The notes beneath the pieces are model-generated. The model had not been told where the DNA came from and did no database searches. It saw nothing but the letters and a program-made list of their open reading frames with translations. Below, piece by piece: positions 32,960 to 44,635 of a DNA stretch of 64,000 bases. The DNA is from Amaurobius ferox (Eukaryota > Arthropoda > Arachnida > Araneae > Amaurobiidae): positions 24,556,022 to 24,620,021 of the forward strand of contig OX578150.1 of assembly GCA_951213105.1 (NCBI GenBank), given 5' to 3'. Each line of letters begins with the position of its first letter. Positions within the stretch are counted from its first letter, which is position 1. The translations under genes and the position numbers were made by a program.

Positions 32960-33394
32960 CTATGTCATTGTTTTCCACATTTTTTCTGTTTTCTCAAAAT
33001 TAATTTCCTTATTAGGTTTCACCAGCATTAATTTATTGATATTGTCAAATTTTAATCTATTTCTGTTATCAGTTAACACTAGTTTTATTTGAGAAAAAAT
33101 TTTTTCAACTTCAGTATTTGATATTGGTAAAACGCAGGCCATACTTATTAGATGTTGAGTTAATGGAAACCTTTTCCCAGTACTTATTTCACATTTTGGT
33201 AATAAAGCACATAATTTTTTTATACATAAAGGTTTGTCAATGCTCATATTTAAAACTACTGTTTTAAAATCATCCCACTCTTGCAGCAATTCGTCTTCAT
33301 CCAAACTGAAATATTCAGTTAATTCCAGTATTTGAGAATTTCCATAAAGGCTTATTGTAGTTTCAATTATAAATTTCTCTAAATTGAGTATCAC
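32960..33394 (-). pseudogene. hAT dimerisation-domain fragment
   Basis: A 144-codon frame ends in the hAT C-terminal dimerisation motif: ACVLPISNTEVEKIFSQIK followed by DNRNRL. The upstream part is an acidic hAT linker (YFSLDEDELLQEWDDF). The rest of the transposase is missing, and I-e begins 50 bp away. Confidence 0.75.
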
Positions 33395-34106
33395 TTTCCT
33401 TTGACAGATGTAAAAAGAAACTATTAGTAAAATAATATATGGCCCTCAGGGGTTCACTTCTTTAGTGAATACTGGTGTTGCAATCCCAAGGTACCTTAGC
33501 AATGTTTTTCATTCCTTCTTTCTTTCTCTCTCTTTCCTTTTCCTTCTTTTTTTTTTTTTCTATCATCCTTTCCATTTTTTTTTTTCCTTTTGTTCTCCTT
33601 TTGTGTTTTGTGTTTCTAGTCTCTCTCAGCTGTTGGTGTCATCAATGCTGAGCCCTTGGTAAATATCACATCTGCTCTATGGGCCCCAGTACCACTTTTC
33701 GGCCTCTGCCATAAGGTACACCATTTGGGCTCGGGAATGGGTTCATGTGGGTATGATACAAAAGGGGTAGAGCTGCGTGCAACAGTAGTTTTGCTTTTGA
33801 GAAACATTTGCAGTAAATGGTTCCAGAGGTGAGTCCCTTGGTTGGATGGTGGAGAGTGTTTTATATTGAGAAATCCCCCATTGATCCTTGCAGGTCCATG
33901 GGCCCTGTGCACGTTATGGCCCGCTTTCCATCATCTAGCTTTGCGTATGACTCTGGCGATTACACTTGGCACGTCAGAAAAGTGTGGGGAGATGGAGCCT
34001 GGCAGGGGCTTCGATTGAACTGGAAGAACGTGGTTTTACAATTAGTGATTTCAAGCATGGAGAATTCATTCAAACTAAGGACCTCTTGCTTAAGTTGGCT
34101 AGCCTT

Positions 34107-35321
34107 ATGACCAATATAAAGGAATTCAAAGCTTCCAAATCCTTGCAAAAGAATCTTATTAAGAAAATTATGCGTCCGTTGGTCGAAATAGTTTTGACGA
34201 CCCTTCGCTCTTTGAGAGTTTCGGAGATGGCCCTGTCAGTTTGTAGGGAGGAACGTGGTTTCATTGCACATGGCGATAGCTTTGAGGTGTTCGGGAAACA
34301 GAAAGGTCCTGTCCTCCTGAGCGATTTAACCACATCCAAAGTCAGAATAGAAGAGTATCGTACTTCCCTTGATTCTGTTAAGGAAACTATGAGTCAGCAA
34401 TACTTGACATTGGTGGAGTTCGCAGCTGAGCTAAAGAGTCTTTTGGCTGTGTTGAGTGATGCTGTGGCATCTCTTTCCCTTAAAGAGACTTTGGTAACTC
34501 CCCATCGTGGCTTCACCGCTGAGATGGCTTCTTCCCCTTTTGTGTTTCCTCCAGACCCTGTGCCCTCTCCTGGTCCCTTGAAGTCTCGAACTTTGCTTGT
34601 TTCCCCGGTAGTGAAATCTTCCTACCGTGATACTCTTAAATTTATTAGGAACGGGCTTTCTCTCTTGGAGACTAGTGTTGGCGTTGTCAACTTCTTTAGT
34701 GCTTCCAAGGGAGGTCTTGTTATTGAGATTAGGGATCAGGTAGGTATGGGCGAGTTAAGGGAGGCTCTGCTTAATATACCAGGATTTGAGGCTAATTACA
34801 CTATGAGTGACTTTGTTCGTCGGTGGCCCCGGGTGATTGCTTTTGGAGTTGACGAAGGATTTAGTAAGCTCGAGGTCCACGAGAGCATTTACAATAAAAA
34901 TGGTTATTTTGGGGAGAGAGATTGTTTGAGAATGTGTTTTAGTATCAAGGCTCGCCGTCGCAGACATTGGGTATTTGAGGTAAATCCTAGTATCTTTGCC
35001 GATTTCGTGAGTTCTGGTTGGGTCTATTGTCAGTTTGGTCGTTTTCCGATTCGTGAATTCAACAATGTATTGTTGTGTTTAAAGTGCGGTAGACTAGGTT
35101 ACACGAGCTCTTGTTGTGCCGAGGATCCTAGGTGCTTGAAATGCAGTGCTAGTCATGATGGTGGAGACTGTGTGAGTGTGGAAAGGTGCATAAATTGCAT
35201 AGAGGCAAATAGCAAATTTGGTTTAGAGCTGGATGTAAAGGAGCACTCCTGTCGTCCCCGGGCTTGTCCCCGCTTCCTTAGAAGTGTGAAGACGTCTAAG
35301 AACTATATTGATTATGGTTAA
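34107..35321 (+). CDS. Gag-like protein with zinc knuckles (ORF1 only)
   Basis: About 404 codons, open from ATG 34107; a longer in-frame start at 33966 lies in the I-e leader and is an artefact of insertion. The N-terminal half looks helical (SLKETLV, VEFAAELKSLLAVLSDAV) and the middle is a proline-rich linker (PPDPVPSPGPLKS). The C-terminal gag core has RRWPRVIAFGVDEG and GWVYCQFGRFPIREFNNV. Three knuckle-like clusters follow: CLKCGRLGYTSSCC, CLKCSASHDGGDC and CINC-x12-HSC. This is a typical ORF1 layout of RNase H/R1-type LINEs. Its full openness contrasts with the decayed neighbours. Confidence 0.75.
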   Translation: MTNIKEFKASKSLQKNLIKKIMRPLVEIVLTTLRSLRVSEMALSVCREERGFIAHGDSFEVFGKQKGPVLLSDLTTSKVRIEEYRTSLDSVKETMSQQYLTLVEFAAELKSLLAVLSDAVASLSLKETLVTPHRGFTAEMASSPFVFPPDPVPSPGPLKSRTLLVSPVVKSSYRDTLKFIRNGLSLLETSVGVVNFFSASKGGLVIEIRDQVGMGELREALLNIPGFEANYTMSDFVRRWPRVIAFGVDEGFSKLEVHESIYNKNGYFGERDCLRMCFSIKARRRRHWVFEVNPSIFADFVSSGWVYCQFGRFPIREFNNVLLCLKCGRLGYTSSCCAEDPRCLKCSASHDGGDCVSVERCINCIEANSKFGLELDVKEHSCRPRACPRFLRSVKTSKNYIDYG

Positions 35322-36489
35322 TGGATCTGCTTTTGGAGTGTCTTTTACTTGTATATAGCATTTTTCTAGTTTCTGACCTTTTGTTGGGGATCTTTTAATT
35401 TTGTTGCCTCTCGGGTTGGGGGCAGTGGCTTTGGCGCTTTTGTGCCTATTATCTGCCTTGGCTTGTTTTTCTTATTGGTTGTCTTTGTAGATTGTGTGTT
35501 TTTGCGGGTCGATTCTTGTGCGTGTTCTGGTGTTTTTGTTTTATGGGTCTGTAGTTTTTTTTTTTTTTTTTTTATGGCTTGTCGGTATGTATCTCCTTCT
35601 TCTATGGTATAGTAGAGGATTTGTATTTTAGGTTTTTAGCTTATTTGTTTTGTAGTTTGATATTAGGTTTTATAGGCACTCCCTGGGACATCTTTGTTGT
35701 TGGTTGGTTTTTTTTTTTTTTTGTTTATTATAGTTGTTTTTATGTATGTTGGAAAAGTTTTGGTTTGGTGTGGTCCTTGGATGTTGATGGCGACTCACCC
35801 TTTTTCTCGTTTGTTTGTTGTGGGGGAGGATTGTACTTTGTATTTTGGTTATTTTTCTTGGATTGTAGTTAGAGGACATGCTAGTTTGCTTATGGTATTT
35901 ACTTTATTTTCTGTGAGTTTTGACTGTTGGATTGTAAACTTTTATTTGGGGTTTGTGTTTGTTTTTGCCTTCGGTTGGTGCCGCTTCTTTTCTTGTTGCT
36001 TTGAGGTGGTATTGGTCCTCTTGGTTTTCTTTCGTTTTTGGTCTTTCTGCTTGTTTTTGGGTTGGTAGTTGTTATTTCTGTTCTTGTGTTATTAAGGTGT
36101 TTGGAAGGAGTAGTTTATTTTTATGTTTATGTAGGTTTTTCCGGAGTATTTGGAGATTTGTTGGCTTTGTTTTTATTTAGGTTGAAGTTTTTGTGCTCCT
36201 CGCGTTTGGTCGTGGCTGTTGATTTGTTGATTCGTATTTTCTTCCGGAGAGACATTTTTGGCATTTGTTTCATATATATTTGTTTTCTTATTTAGTGGTG
36301 GATTGTTTATTTGGTTCTTGGTTTTTCTGCCTCTCTGGTCTCTTCTTTCCTGTTTAATGTGGGAAAACTGAGGATATTTTTACACGGACTTATTCACGAT
36401 GTTTTTGTTTTAATGCTGGGGTAGCTTTTTTCCGGCCGTGCGATCCACCCTTTAAACCCTTTGTTGGTAAGGGGCACGGTCTGGGTCAC
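35322..36489 (+). other. G/T-rich 3' region of the Gag-only element
   Basis: About 1.15 kb where the plus strand is overwhelmingly T and G with few A or C. The hydrophobic frames here (for example 35579-35872 and 35694-36068) follow from T-rich codons and are not credible proteins. The region ends at the A run. Confidence 0.85.
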
Positions 36490-36502
36490 AAAAAAAAAAA
36501 GC

Positions 36503-37100
36503 ATGGAGAATTCGAGAATGCTTTTGATCTCGGGTTCTTCATGCGTTTCAAGTGAAAATTCTAATACTCCCTTGTCTTCCAAGGCAGGGTCTCTAAATTG
36601 GGCGGATAGAGTAGATGCAACTAGTGTTTCCGTATCCTTGGGACATCAATCCTTGGAAAACTTTATTCTTGGAGAACCAATGAAAGCATTATGAACGTAA
36701 ATACAGATATTTTACAAAGAATTAATGAACTGGATAATCATAAAATGACTACAACTGAAGCAAAGTTCTTTATAAACACTGCTGTTTCAAGTACTAAACA
36801 AAAGGAAAAGACTTCAATCCCATTACCCACTTTCAGACCTGCTTTCACACAACAAAAAACTACAGTAGTAAGTACTAGTGGGGAAAAAAGGAATTAATAC
36901 TTTAGATGAGAAAACAAAGACAAACAAAAAGCATAAATTAAAGAATACTAAAGACAGTCCTTTGGGAAAAAAAATCAGTTAAAAAAGCAAACATCCATGA
37001 AAATCATAGCAAAGATGATGACGAAGTACAACTGTGTGCTTCCGAGGATGAAGGGATGATAACAGATAACAGATGTGTCGTCCTCTTCCTCTACTGGAAA
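36503..37100 (+). pseudogene. I-e ORF1 remnant
   Basis: Starts MENSRMLLISGSSCVSSEN at the conserved ATG, then shifts frame at about 36690 and skips the gag core and knuckles. The basic and acidic C-terminal part is present (36900-37060) with several small indels. Confidence 0.75.
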
Positions 37101-37136
37101 AAAAGAGACCACCTCCCATCGGACCAAGAAAAAAAA

Positions 37137-40100
37137 ATGAATATGGCTTTTTTACTATCTTGGAATTGCCGTGGGTTACAGAACAAGTCAGTGGAGATCA
37201 AGAATTTAATCAATAATTTTCATCCTATTTGTGTCTGCCTTCAAGAGACTATGCTAGAATCTAGCAGTAATTTTAATATTAAAAATTTTAAGTTTATCCG
37301 TAAAGATTTTAATATGAACAGTAGAGTATCTGGGGCAGTTGCTTTGTCTCTCAAGACTACCCTGCTTAGTCTCTCAAGACTACCCTTCTTCCGTTTTACA
37401 ACTCACCATAAATCTACAAACTGTTGCTGTTCGGATTCATGTAAATAGATTGATTACAGTATGCTGTATTTACTTACCACCAAATGACCATATAAATTCT
37501 AGAGAACTTGATAATTTGATTGGCCAACCTCCTGCACAATTGTGATACTCGATTTTAATGTTCTTAATCCTCTTTGGGGAAGTCTTGACGCAAATTGCAG
37601 AGGACAACAAATTGAGTAATGTGTCAGTGATCACAGTTTATGCATTTTTAACAATAATGAATACACCTATTTTCACCAACCTAGTAGGACTTTTCACAGT
37701 ATTGACCTTGCCATCTGTGTGTGTGTGTGTTCACCCTCCCTCTTTCTTTACTGGAACTTTACAGTTGATAAAGATCTTCACAATAGTGACCACTACCCTA
37801 TCATTCTCTCCAACAGTCAATTCAGATTGACTATAAAACCATCTTAATACATATTTTCAAAAGCTGATTGGGCGAAGTTTACTTCCCTAGCTCTGATCAC
37901 TGATGTAGCTGTTCAAAGCATTGACATTGATGCAGCTGTAGAAAATGTTACAGGTGTCCTTATAGAGGCTGCCGATGCTGCAATTCCAAAATGTACAGGT
38001 AGTATGTCTAAGCATTGTTTCCTTTGGTGGAATGCCGAATGCTGTGAGGTTTATAAAAAGCAAAGGAAAGCTTGGTCAATTTTCAGGAGGTATCCTACCA
38101 CTCAAAACCTAACTGCATTTTAAAATGCAAAAGCAGTTGCTCGCAGGATATGCAGAAGAAGGCAGAAAGAGTCATGGGAAAAATATGTTAGTGGAATAAC
38201 ATGTTCCATTTCTAGTAAAATTGTATGGGAGAAAGTCAAAAAGTGTTCAAGTAATTATAGTGATTACTCCATAGCCATTCTAAATCATATTGGCTGAATT
38301 ATAAGTTTTCCATATGACATTCTAAATCATAATGGCAGAACTATAAGTTTTCCATATGACATTGCAAATGAAATTGCCAAAGAATTTGCTAATATTTCAA
38401 ATGCATCAAATTACTCTGAACCGTTTTTAAATCACAAACGTAAGTCTGAAAATAAACCCATTGTTTTCCCAGAAGGTAGAGACTTACCTTATAATATGCA
38501 CTTTACTCTGTCAGAGTTGGTGACTGTTTTGTCCCAAACACACAGAACTTGCAGTGGACCTGATAAAATTCACTATCTCATGCTTAAACACCTTTCCCAT
38601 TATTTCTTATTGAACCTCTTATACCTCTAATAGAATTTGGCTTGAACATAAATACCCTATGTCATGGCAAAGAGCCATCATAATTCCCATTTTAAAACCA
38701 GGTAAGGACCCTCAAAACCCTTTGAGTTATCGGCCTATAGCACTCACAAGCTGTGTTTGTAAACTGCTTGAGAAAATGTTTAGTGCCAGGACTGTGCACT
38801 TTTTACAGAGTAACAAGTTATTCTCACCACACCAAAGGGGCTTTCGTCGAGGTAGATATACCATTGATAATATTATATCATTAGAATCACAAATTAGGAC
38901 CGCCTTTCTTAGGAGAAATCATTTAGTCTCAATTTTTTTTTATATTGACAAAGCCTATGATCGAACATAGCGCTATGGTATTATTAAGGATATTTAGGAT
39001 TTTAATCTAAAAGGTAATCTTCCTATATTTATTCAAAATTTTTTATCAAACAGGGCATTCCAAGTTCGCATTGGTTCAACTCTCTCACGCACAGAGGTAC
39101 AAGAGGAGGGTGTGCCACAAGGAAATGTCTTGAGTGTGACACTCTTTAATATAAAAATAAATAGTCTCTTAAAAAATTTGCCAGTGTCGGTCCATAAAAG
39201 TCTGTATGTGGATGATCTGGAAGTTGCCTACCAAGCTCAAGATATGGGTGCAGTGGAAAGACCATGCCAAACTGCCGTAAATAACATCTTACGTTGGGCA
39301 AATGTGAATGGGTACGTGTTTTCCACTCAAAAGACTTGTGTTCATGTCGCCAGAGAATGTGGTGTCCATTTACCCTCAGAAATCTCTATGGGAGGTGTAA
39401 AGATTGCTGTAGTAGAGGAAATAAAATTTCTCAGGGTTTGGTTTGATAAAAAGCTTACTTTCTTGCCCCGCATTCAGAGACTTCGAAAGAAATGTGAGAA
39501 AGCTCTTAACATCTTAAAAGTCCTCTCAAATACCAAATGGGAGTGCAGATCTTACTTCCATGCTTCACATCTTCAGAGCTGTTATTCGTACAAAACTTGA
39601 TTATGGTTACTCTGTGTATGGAGCAGCACGAACATCTGTGCTAAAAAGAGCTTGTTCCAATTCACCATAAGGCATTGCGTATATGCTCAGAAGCCTTTAG
39701 AACATATCCTGTTCAAAGCTTATATGCTCTCTCATATGAGCCATGTTTACAATTAAGGTGTGAACAGCTGATGCTGAATTATTATTTCTGTATCATCTCC
39801 TTACATAACCATCCGTTACAACATTCATTCCTTGATGATCATTATAATCGACTGTATGACCACAGATCCTCCTGCATTCCTACTTTGGCAAGCCGATACG
39901 CAATATAGTAGCAGCTACCCCTTTAGTAGAACTTTATGTTCGAAAACTAAGTTTTTTGAAACACCTCCATGGTATGTTAACAATTTCACCTTTCTCAACC
40001 CTTTTTGTAATTTTATGAAGACTAGCACCACCTCGACTATTTATGTTCAATTGTTTGCAGAACATAGGCATATTGCTATATCAGCTACTCAAACTTTGTA

Positions 40101-40512
40101 TCTGACTATCCCTTTAATTGACATCAAACAATCTGTTTTAAAAAGTATTCATGACAAATGGCAGTGTTCTTGGAATCAGCAAGCTGATAATAAGTTGCAC
40201 GAGATAAAACCCTTAGTACAAAAATGGACTAGTTTCCAATGTAGGAAATTGGATGTAATTTTAACTCATTTGCACATTGGTCACACTCTTTTTTCCCATA
40301 GGCATTTACTTTTAGAAGAAATTGAACCCCTTTGTAATGTTTGTTAAACCACAGTGAGTGTAAAACATATTTTAATTACTTGACCTATCTATAAACAGTT
40401 TCGTTTTAATCATTTTAAAATGTACACTTTAACTTTGGTAGATTTGATTGGAGAAAATCCTCCTTCTGGAATTTTTCCATTCTTATTAGACATTGGTTTC
40501 TACCATCGTATT
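37137..40512 (+). pseudogene. I-e ORF2 (endonuclease, RT, partial tail)
   Basis: Endonuclease: MNMAFLLSWNCRGLQNKS, VCLQETMLES, later damaged D and SDH motifs. RT: PILKPGKDPQNPLSYRPIAL, GFRRGRYTIDNIISLESQIR, IFFYIDKAYDRT, EEGVPQGNVLSVTLFNIKI, KSLYVDDLEVAYQAQ. The RNase H core is deleted: LFAEHRHIAI joins directly to ATQTLYLTIPL near 40070. Numerous stops. A 42-bp tandem duplication lies at 38276-38359. Confidence 0.82.
38276..38359. repeat. 42-bp tandem duplication in I-e
   Basis: Two units beginning CATTCTAAATCAT and ending TTTTCCATATGA, with a few mismatches; period 42 bp, so the reading phase is unchanged. Confidence 0.85.
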
Positions 40513-40726
40513 TAAATCCACTTCCTATCACTTTTTAAACATTTTTCATCTTGTTTCCATCATTATCCCTCTTGTATTGTCTTGTTTTTTTCATACATTA
40601 TCACCCTTTTAGATTATACACTTGTTTTTATTCTTTACTATTTTCTGTATTTTAATACCATATGTCTGGCGCAGCATATCCTTTTTCGATCGTGTGCCAA
40701 AAATCCCTAATCAACCAACCAACTAA

Positions 40727-41308
40727 AATAATCTATGATAAATTGCAACATTCGTGGAATCAGCAATCTCAAAATAAATTGGATGAAATAAAGCCCTTAG
40801 TTCAAAAGTGGACTAGTTTTTAGTGTAGGAAACTTTGTTATCTTAATTTGCTTGCGAATTGGTCACAGATGTTTTATCCACAGACGTTTGCTTATTAATG
40901 AATGAGGGCCCTTTTGTAATTGGTGTCAAACATCAGTGAGTGTAAAACACTTTTTAACCAAGTGCACTCATTTCAGACATCATTGTTTTAAACACTTCAG
41001 GACTTCTGATATTACATTAATGGACTTAATAGGATAAGCTCCTCATCCTAACCTGTTTTCATTTTTGTTGGATAAAGGATTTCTTGATCATATATAACAT
41101 TTTATTTCTCACTTTGCATCATCCTTTTGCCGTGCATCAACTGGTTTTATACTTTACATTATCATGATATTTTGTGTACATTTAAAAAAATTTTGTATTA
41201 TACTCTTGTTATTGACTTTTACTCATAAATTAGTTGTTTGTTTTACCATGTGTTTAGCACAGTATATCTTTTTTTTGATTTTGTACCACAAAACCCAATT
41301 AACCAACC
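40727..41308 (+). mobile_element. I-like 5'-truncated copy I-f
   Basis: Begins AATCTATGATAAATTGCAAC, the stretch just after RNase H in ORF2, directly behind the AACC tail of I-e. It contains the zinc-tail region, 3' UTR and a tail AATTAACCAACC. It is more diverged than the other copies. The arrangement repeats that of I-a/I-b. Confidence 0.75.
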
Positions 41309-42420
41309 TAAATTGAGTACAGCAAGGTGATGAATAATTCTTTCATTTTCTGATCTATTTGATAAATTTTCATATAGAATATTTATGAAGTGTTGAGCAT
41401 TTGCTTCGAAAGGACCATCAGATATATGAATTGGGGCAATAATATTTAATTTTTAAGCACTTTCTATTGACTTCTCAGAGTGTGTGCCACCTGGCTTTCT
41501 TTCAACCTCTTAAAGTTCTGCAAGAGCTGAATGCTTGGTTCAATGATGTCGATGTCAGCATAACTTTTTCGTAGTGTCAAATTTAGCCATGTTATTGGAC
41601 CTAGTACATCTCATAAGAAATTTATACTCTGGAAAAACTCATAAGATTTGTAATTCTTGAAAAGTCCTGTTACAGTTGGTCCACTAAGATTTGAGCACCC
41701 TTTGTAACTGTGTTTTCTAAGTCCATCAAAATTGCCTCATAATTAGCGTTATAGAATTTCAGGCTTCATTATGAGATGGTCATCTAGTGAAGTCTGCTCT
41801 TTTTATAGTTTTCACTCCCTCCCTCCCTTATTGAACAAATTTTGTGCATCTAGAAGACTATTTGAACGTATTGAACCATACTTATAATACTTAATCGACT
41901 TTGTATTTAATCGACTTTGCGTGCAAAATCTCTTTAAAGTTTCAAAACTGTCCTGCAGTTAACTGCTATGATTTTATTATTTTGCCACACCTTCCTGCAC
42001 TCCTTTTATAGCCACACCTTCCTTTCTTCCAACCATGAAACTTGTATCAGCGCTGATAAAACCTGACATTTTCTGTAAATTGCCACAATTTTGAATTACT
42101 GGTTCCAGTTCATTAAACATTGTTTCAACTTTGCCATCAGATAGCTGACAGTCTTAGATAAAATAGATCTGTGCTTTTCCATCAACCAAATACTTAACGG
42201 CTACAGCCATATGCTTCTTATTTTTGAGCTCAGTTGTTTCATCTGTCATAGAAAAACATGGACTCTTATTAATATCAGCAAGAAACTTTTCCCCTTTCTC
42301 TGCTGCCGTACATTTTATAAATTCATTGAGGACTTTGTAACTTGTATAGTTGGCATTTTTTGCCTGTCTTAGAGGAGCTAAAATTGGACTTCAATGCAGA
42401 AATTGATGAACGATTCATAT
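41309..42420 (-). pseudogene. hAT transposase fragment, heavily decayed
   Basis: Minus-strand translation around 42115-42340 gives VLNEFIKCTAAEKGEKFLA, CFSMTDETTELKNKKHMAV and KYLVDGKAQIYF, the hAT segment around the first catalytic region (DE-x-T). The rest, down to about 41310, shows short matching patches in several frames. It flanks the jockey insertion on the left. Confidence 0.55.
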
Positions 42421-42927
42421 ATAGTGGGGTAGGGCAAATGAAACTTAATTAAAAATTCAGCAGCAGAGCCTGGGTGAGTTCCTGGAGCGCCTAGGCAAAA
42501 TTTGCCTGTATCTCCTGGTTGAGTAATATGTGTCATGATTTTTGCATTATTTGAGGTGCACCACAGAGGAGGAGGGAAATGGGTATTCAAGCTGTGATTT
42601 ATAGGCAGGATGAAATTTGTTTATGCATAAGTCTCTTTCCATTCATTCAAAAAAAGGGGGCCACTTATTTTTTTTTTTTTTTTTTTTTTCCCCCGCCTAT
42701 TAAGGCATCGTGAGAGGTATTCCTGTTTACAGAGTAAACTTCAGGTTATTATTAGTCTATGGCTGTATTATATTAATAAATAGTAGTTATATTTATTAAT
42801 CAGAATGATATTAGTTATTATTCTATGGCTGATATTAGTCTATGGCTATGTGATATTAACTATTAGTAGTTAAAATTATTAAGTTCAGAGTGATGTTAGA
42901 TATTAGAGGTTTTAGAAGTTAAGTTTA

Positions 42928-44540
42928 TTAATTCAAGATGGACGAGGCCCTTGGCCGCTTGCGGTACTTCCATTGGTGGGGGTCGTAATCCGCCAAGTTG
43001 CAAATTTTCTCGTTTGGTATTTTATTAAGGTTCTGATAGAATTTTAGGGCTAATTTAGCAATTTGTTGATTAATTTTGAAAACTCCGAAGTCTCTGCGAA
43101 TTACATCATTCCGGAGGAATCTCGGCGCTTTTCTTATTGTTCTTAGTGTTTTGTTTTGGGTTATTTGAAGTTTTCTGAGAGTTTTCTGGTCGGCAAATCC
43201 CCGTACGGGGGCGGCGTAAAGGAGGATGGGTCGTAATACCGTTTTGTAAAGTAGAACCTTGTTCTGATAGCTGGCGTCTTGGGAGTGTAATATTGAAGAT
43301 AGCATTTTCCTTGCGGCGTAAAATTTTGAGATGGCCTTTTTAATGTGTGGTTTCCATGTAAGTTTGGAGTCGAATGTTACACCTAGATAATTCGCGCTGT
43401 CAACATACGGGATCGGGTTTTTATTGATTGTTATGGGATTCGGTTTGGTTTTTTTTCTAATTTTCGAGAAGATGATACATTTGGTCTTTTTTTCGTTAAT
43501 TTTGATTTTCCATGCCCGAAACCAGTCGGTTATGATATTTATATGGTTTTGTAATCTGGAGCGAATAACATATTTTTTGGAGCTGCTTGTGTATAGTGCT
43601 GTATCGTCCGCATACATGGCTATGTAAGTGTTCTTGGCGCGCAGGATGTCATTAATGTATATGTTGAAAAGGGTCGGGGCCAATTGGGAGCCTTGTGGGA
43701 CCCCTGACCGAAGTGGTTTGTGATTGGAGTAGGAGTGTTTGTAGCGGACAGTGAAGGATCTATTTCGAAGGAAAGAGTTTACTAGGTGGATGAGTGTGTC
43801 TGGTATGTTTAGCTGAATCATTTTGTATATTAAAGCTTCATACCACACCTTATCAAAGGCCTTCGAAATATCAATAAGTAAGAACCCTGTTGAGAGGCCG
43901 ATATTCATTCCCTCGGAAATGAATTCAGTTACTCTCAACAGCTGGTGAGTGGTGGAGTGTAGTGGGCGAAAGCCAAATTGTTCCGGTTTTATGATGTCGT
44001 GTTGTTCAATAAAGTTTTTGATCCTAGTGTGAATTATTCGCTCCGCAAGTTTACTGATAGAATTTAAAAGGCTAATGGGTCTAAAATTTTGAGCTAGGGT
44101 GGGGTCTTCGCCTGGTTTCGGGATGCCTATGATTATTGCTGTTTTCCAGTTGGTGGGGAAGTAATGATACTTTAGCATTGCGTTGAATAGCATTGTGATG
44201 AAATATATGATATTTATGGGAAAGTTTTTATTGCCTTATTATTTATCTTATCGATGCCAGGGGCTTTATTATTTTTAAGTTTTTTGATTTCTTTTAATAC
44301 TTCCGAAGGTGCGGTGGGTGGGATAATATAAGAGGGGGTGGCATTGAGAAATGGGTTAAGGGTGGATTGAACTAGATTTTCGGTGATCGGGCAGTTTAAA
44401 TTATTTACTGTGAATTGTTTCTCATAGTTCTCAGCAAGAGCGTTTGCTATGTCAGTATCAGTATAGACTGGGCCATTTGGGGTGTTAAGGTGGGTGATAT
44501 TTACTTTAGAGGATTTTAATTTTTTAACAAATTCCCACAT
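42928..44540 (-). pseudogene. jockey reverse transcriptase
   Basis: The main frame (42928-44193, 421 codons) has IIGIPKPGEDPTLAQNFRPI, LLIDISKAFDKVWYEALI, SGVPQGSQLAPTLFNIYIND and the active site YIAMYADDTALY, then a thumb (ANYLGVTFDSKLTWKPHIKK). The upstream RT N terminus (44214-44540; LKEIKKLKNNKAPGIDKI) is in another phase. The frame is clean otherwise, so the copy is fairly young. Confidence 0.88.
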
Positions 44541-44635
44541 GGAGTTGTCGGTGGGAGAGAGGGATTCTATCAGTCTTCTCCAGGAGTGCTGTCTGTGTAA
44601 GTTAATTTTGTGCTTTATTTCGTTATTTAATCGAT

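Larger units (their letters stand above)
34068..36498 (+). mobile_element. Gag-only poly(A) retroposon inserted in I-e
   Basis: A 2431-bp insert is bounded by a 15-bp duplication AAGCATGGAGAATTC (34053-34067 and 36499-36513; the two leading A overlap the tail) and ends in an A run (36490-36500). This is the signature of target-primed reverse transcription. It contains one gag-like frame (34107-35321) and a ~1.15-kb G/T-rich 3' region, but no endonuclease or RT. It resembles half-LINEs such as HAL1, or in plan HeT-A, and would need another element's RT. Confidence 0.85.
33443..40722 (+). mobile_element. I-like retrotransposon, copy I-e (split)
   Basis: Two pieces, 33443-34067 and 36499-40722, are one copy interrupted by the Gag-only element. 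The 5' end is complete (CCCTCAGGGG, TTCACTTCTTTAGTGAA, pyrimidine tract). ORF1 restarts at 36503, ORF2 begins about 37137, and the 3' UTR ends in CAACCAACCAAC. It is more diverged than I-a to I-d and probably represents an older subfamily. Confidence 0.8.

Noticed and set aside
33966..34106. Longer N terminus for the Gag-only frame.
   Set aside because: The extra codons lie in the I-e leader, across the insertion boundary.
35579..36295. Hydrophobic frames that look like membrane proteins.
   Set aside because: They follow from the G/T-rich 3' region of the Gag-only element; no start, conservation or sensible topology.
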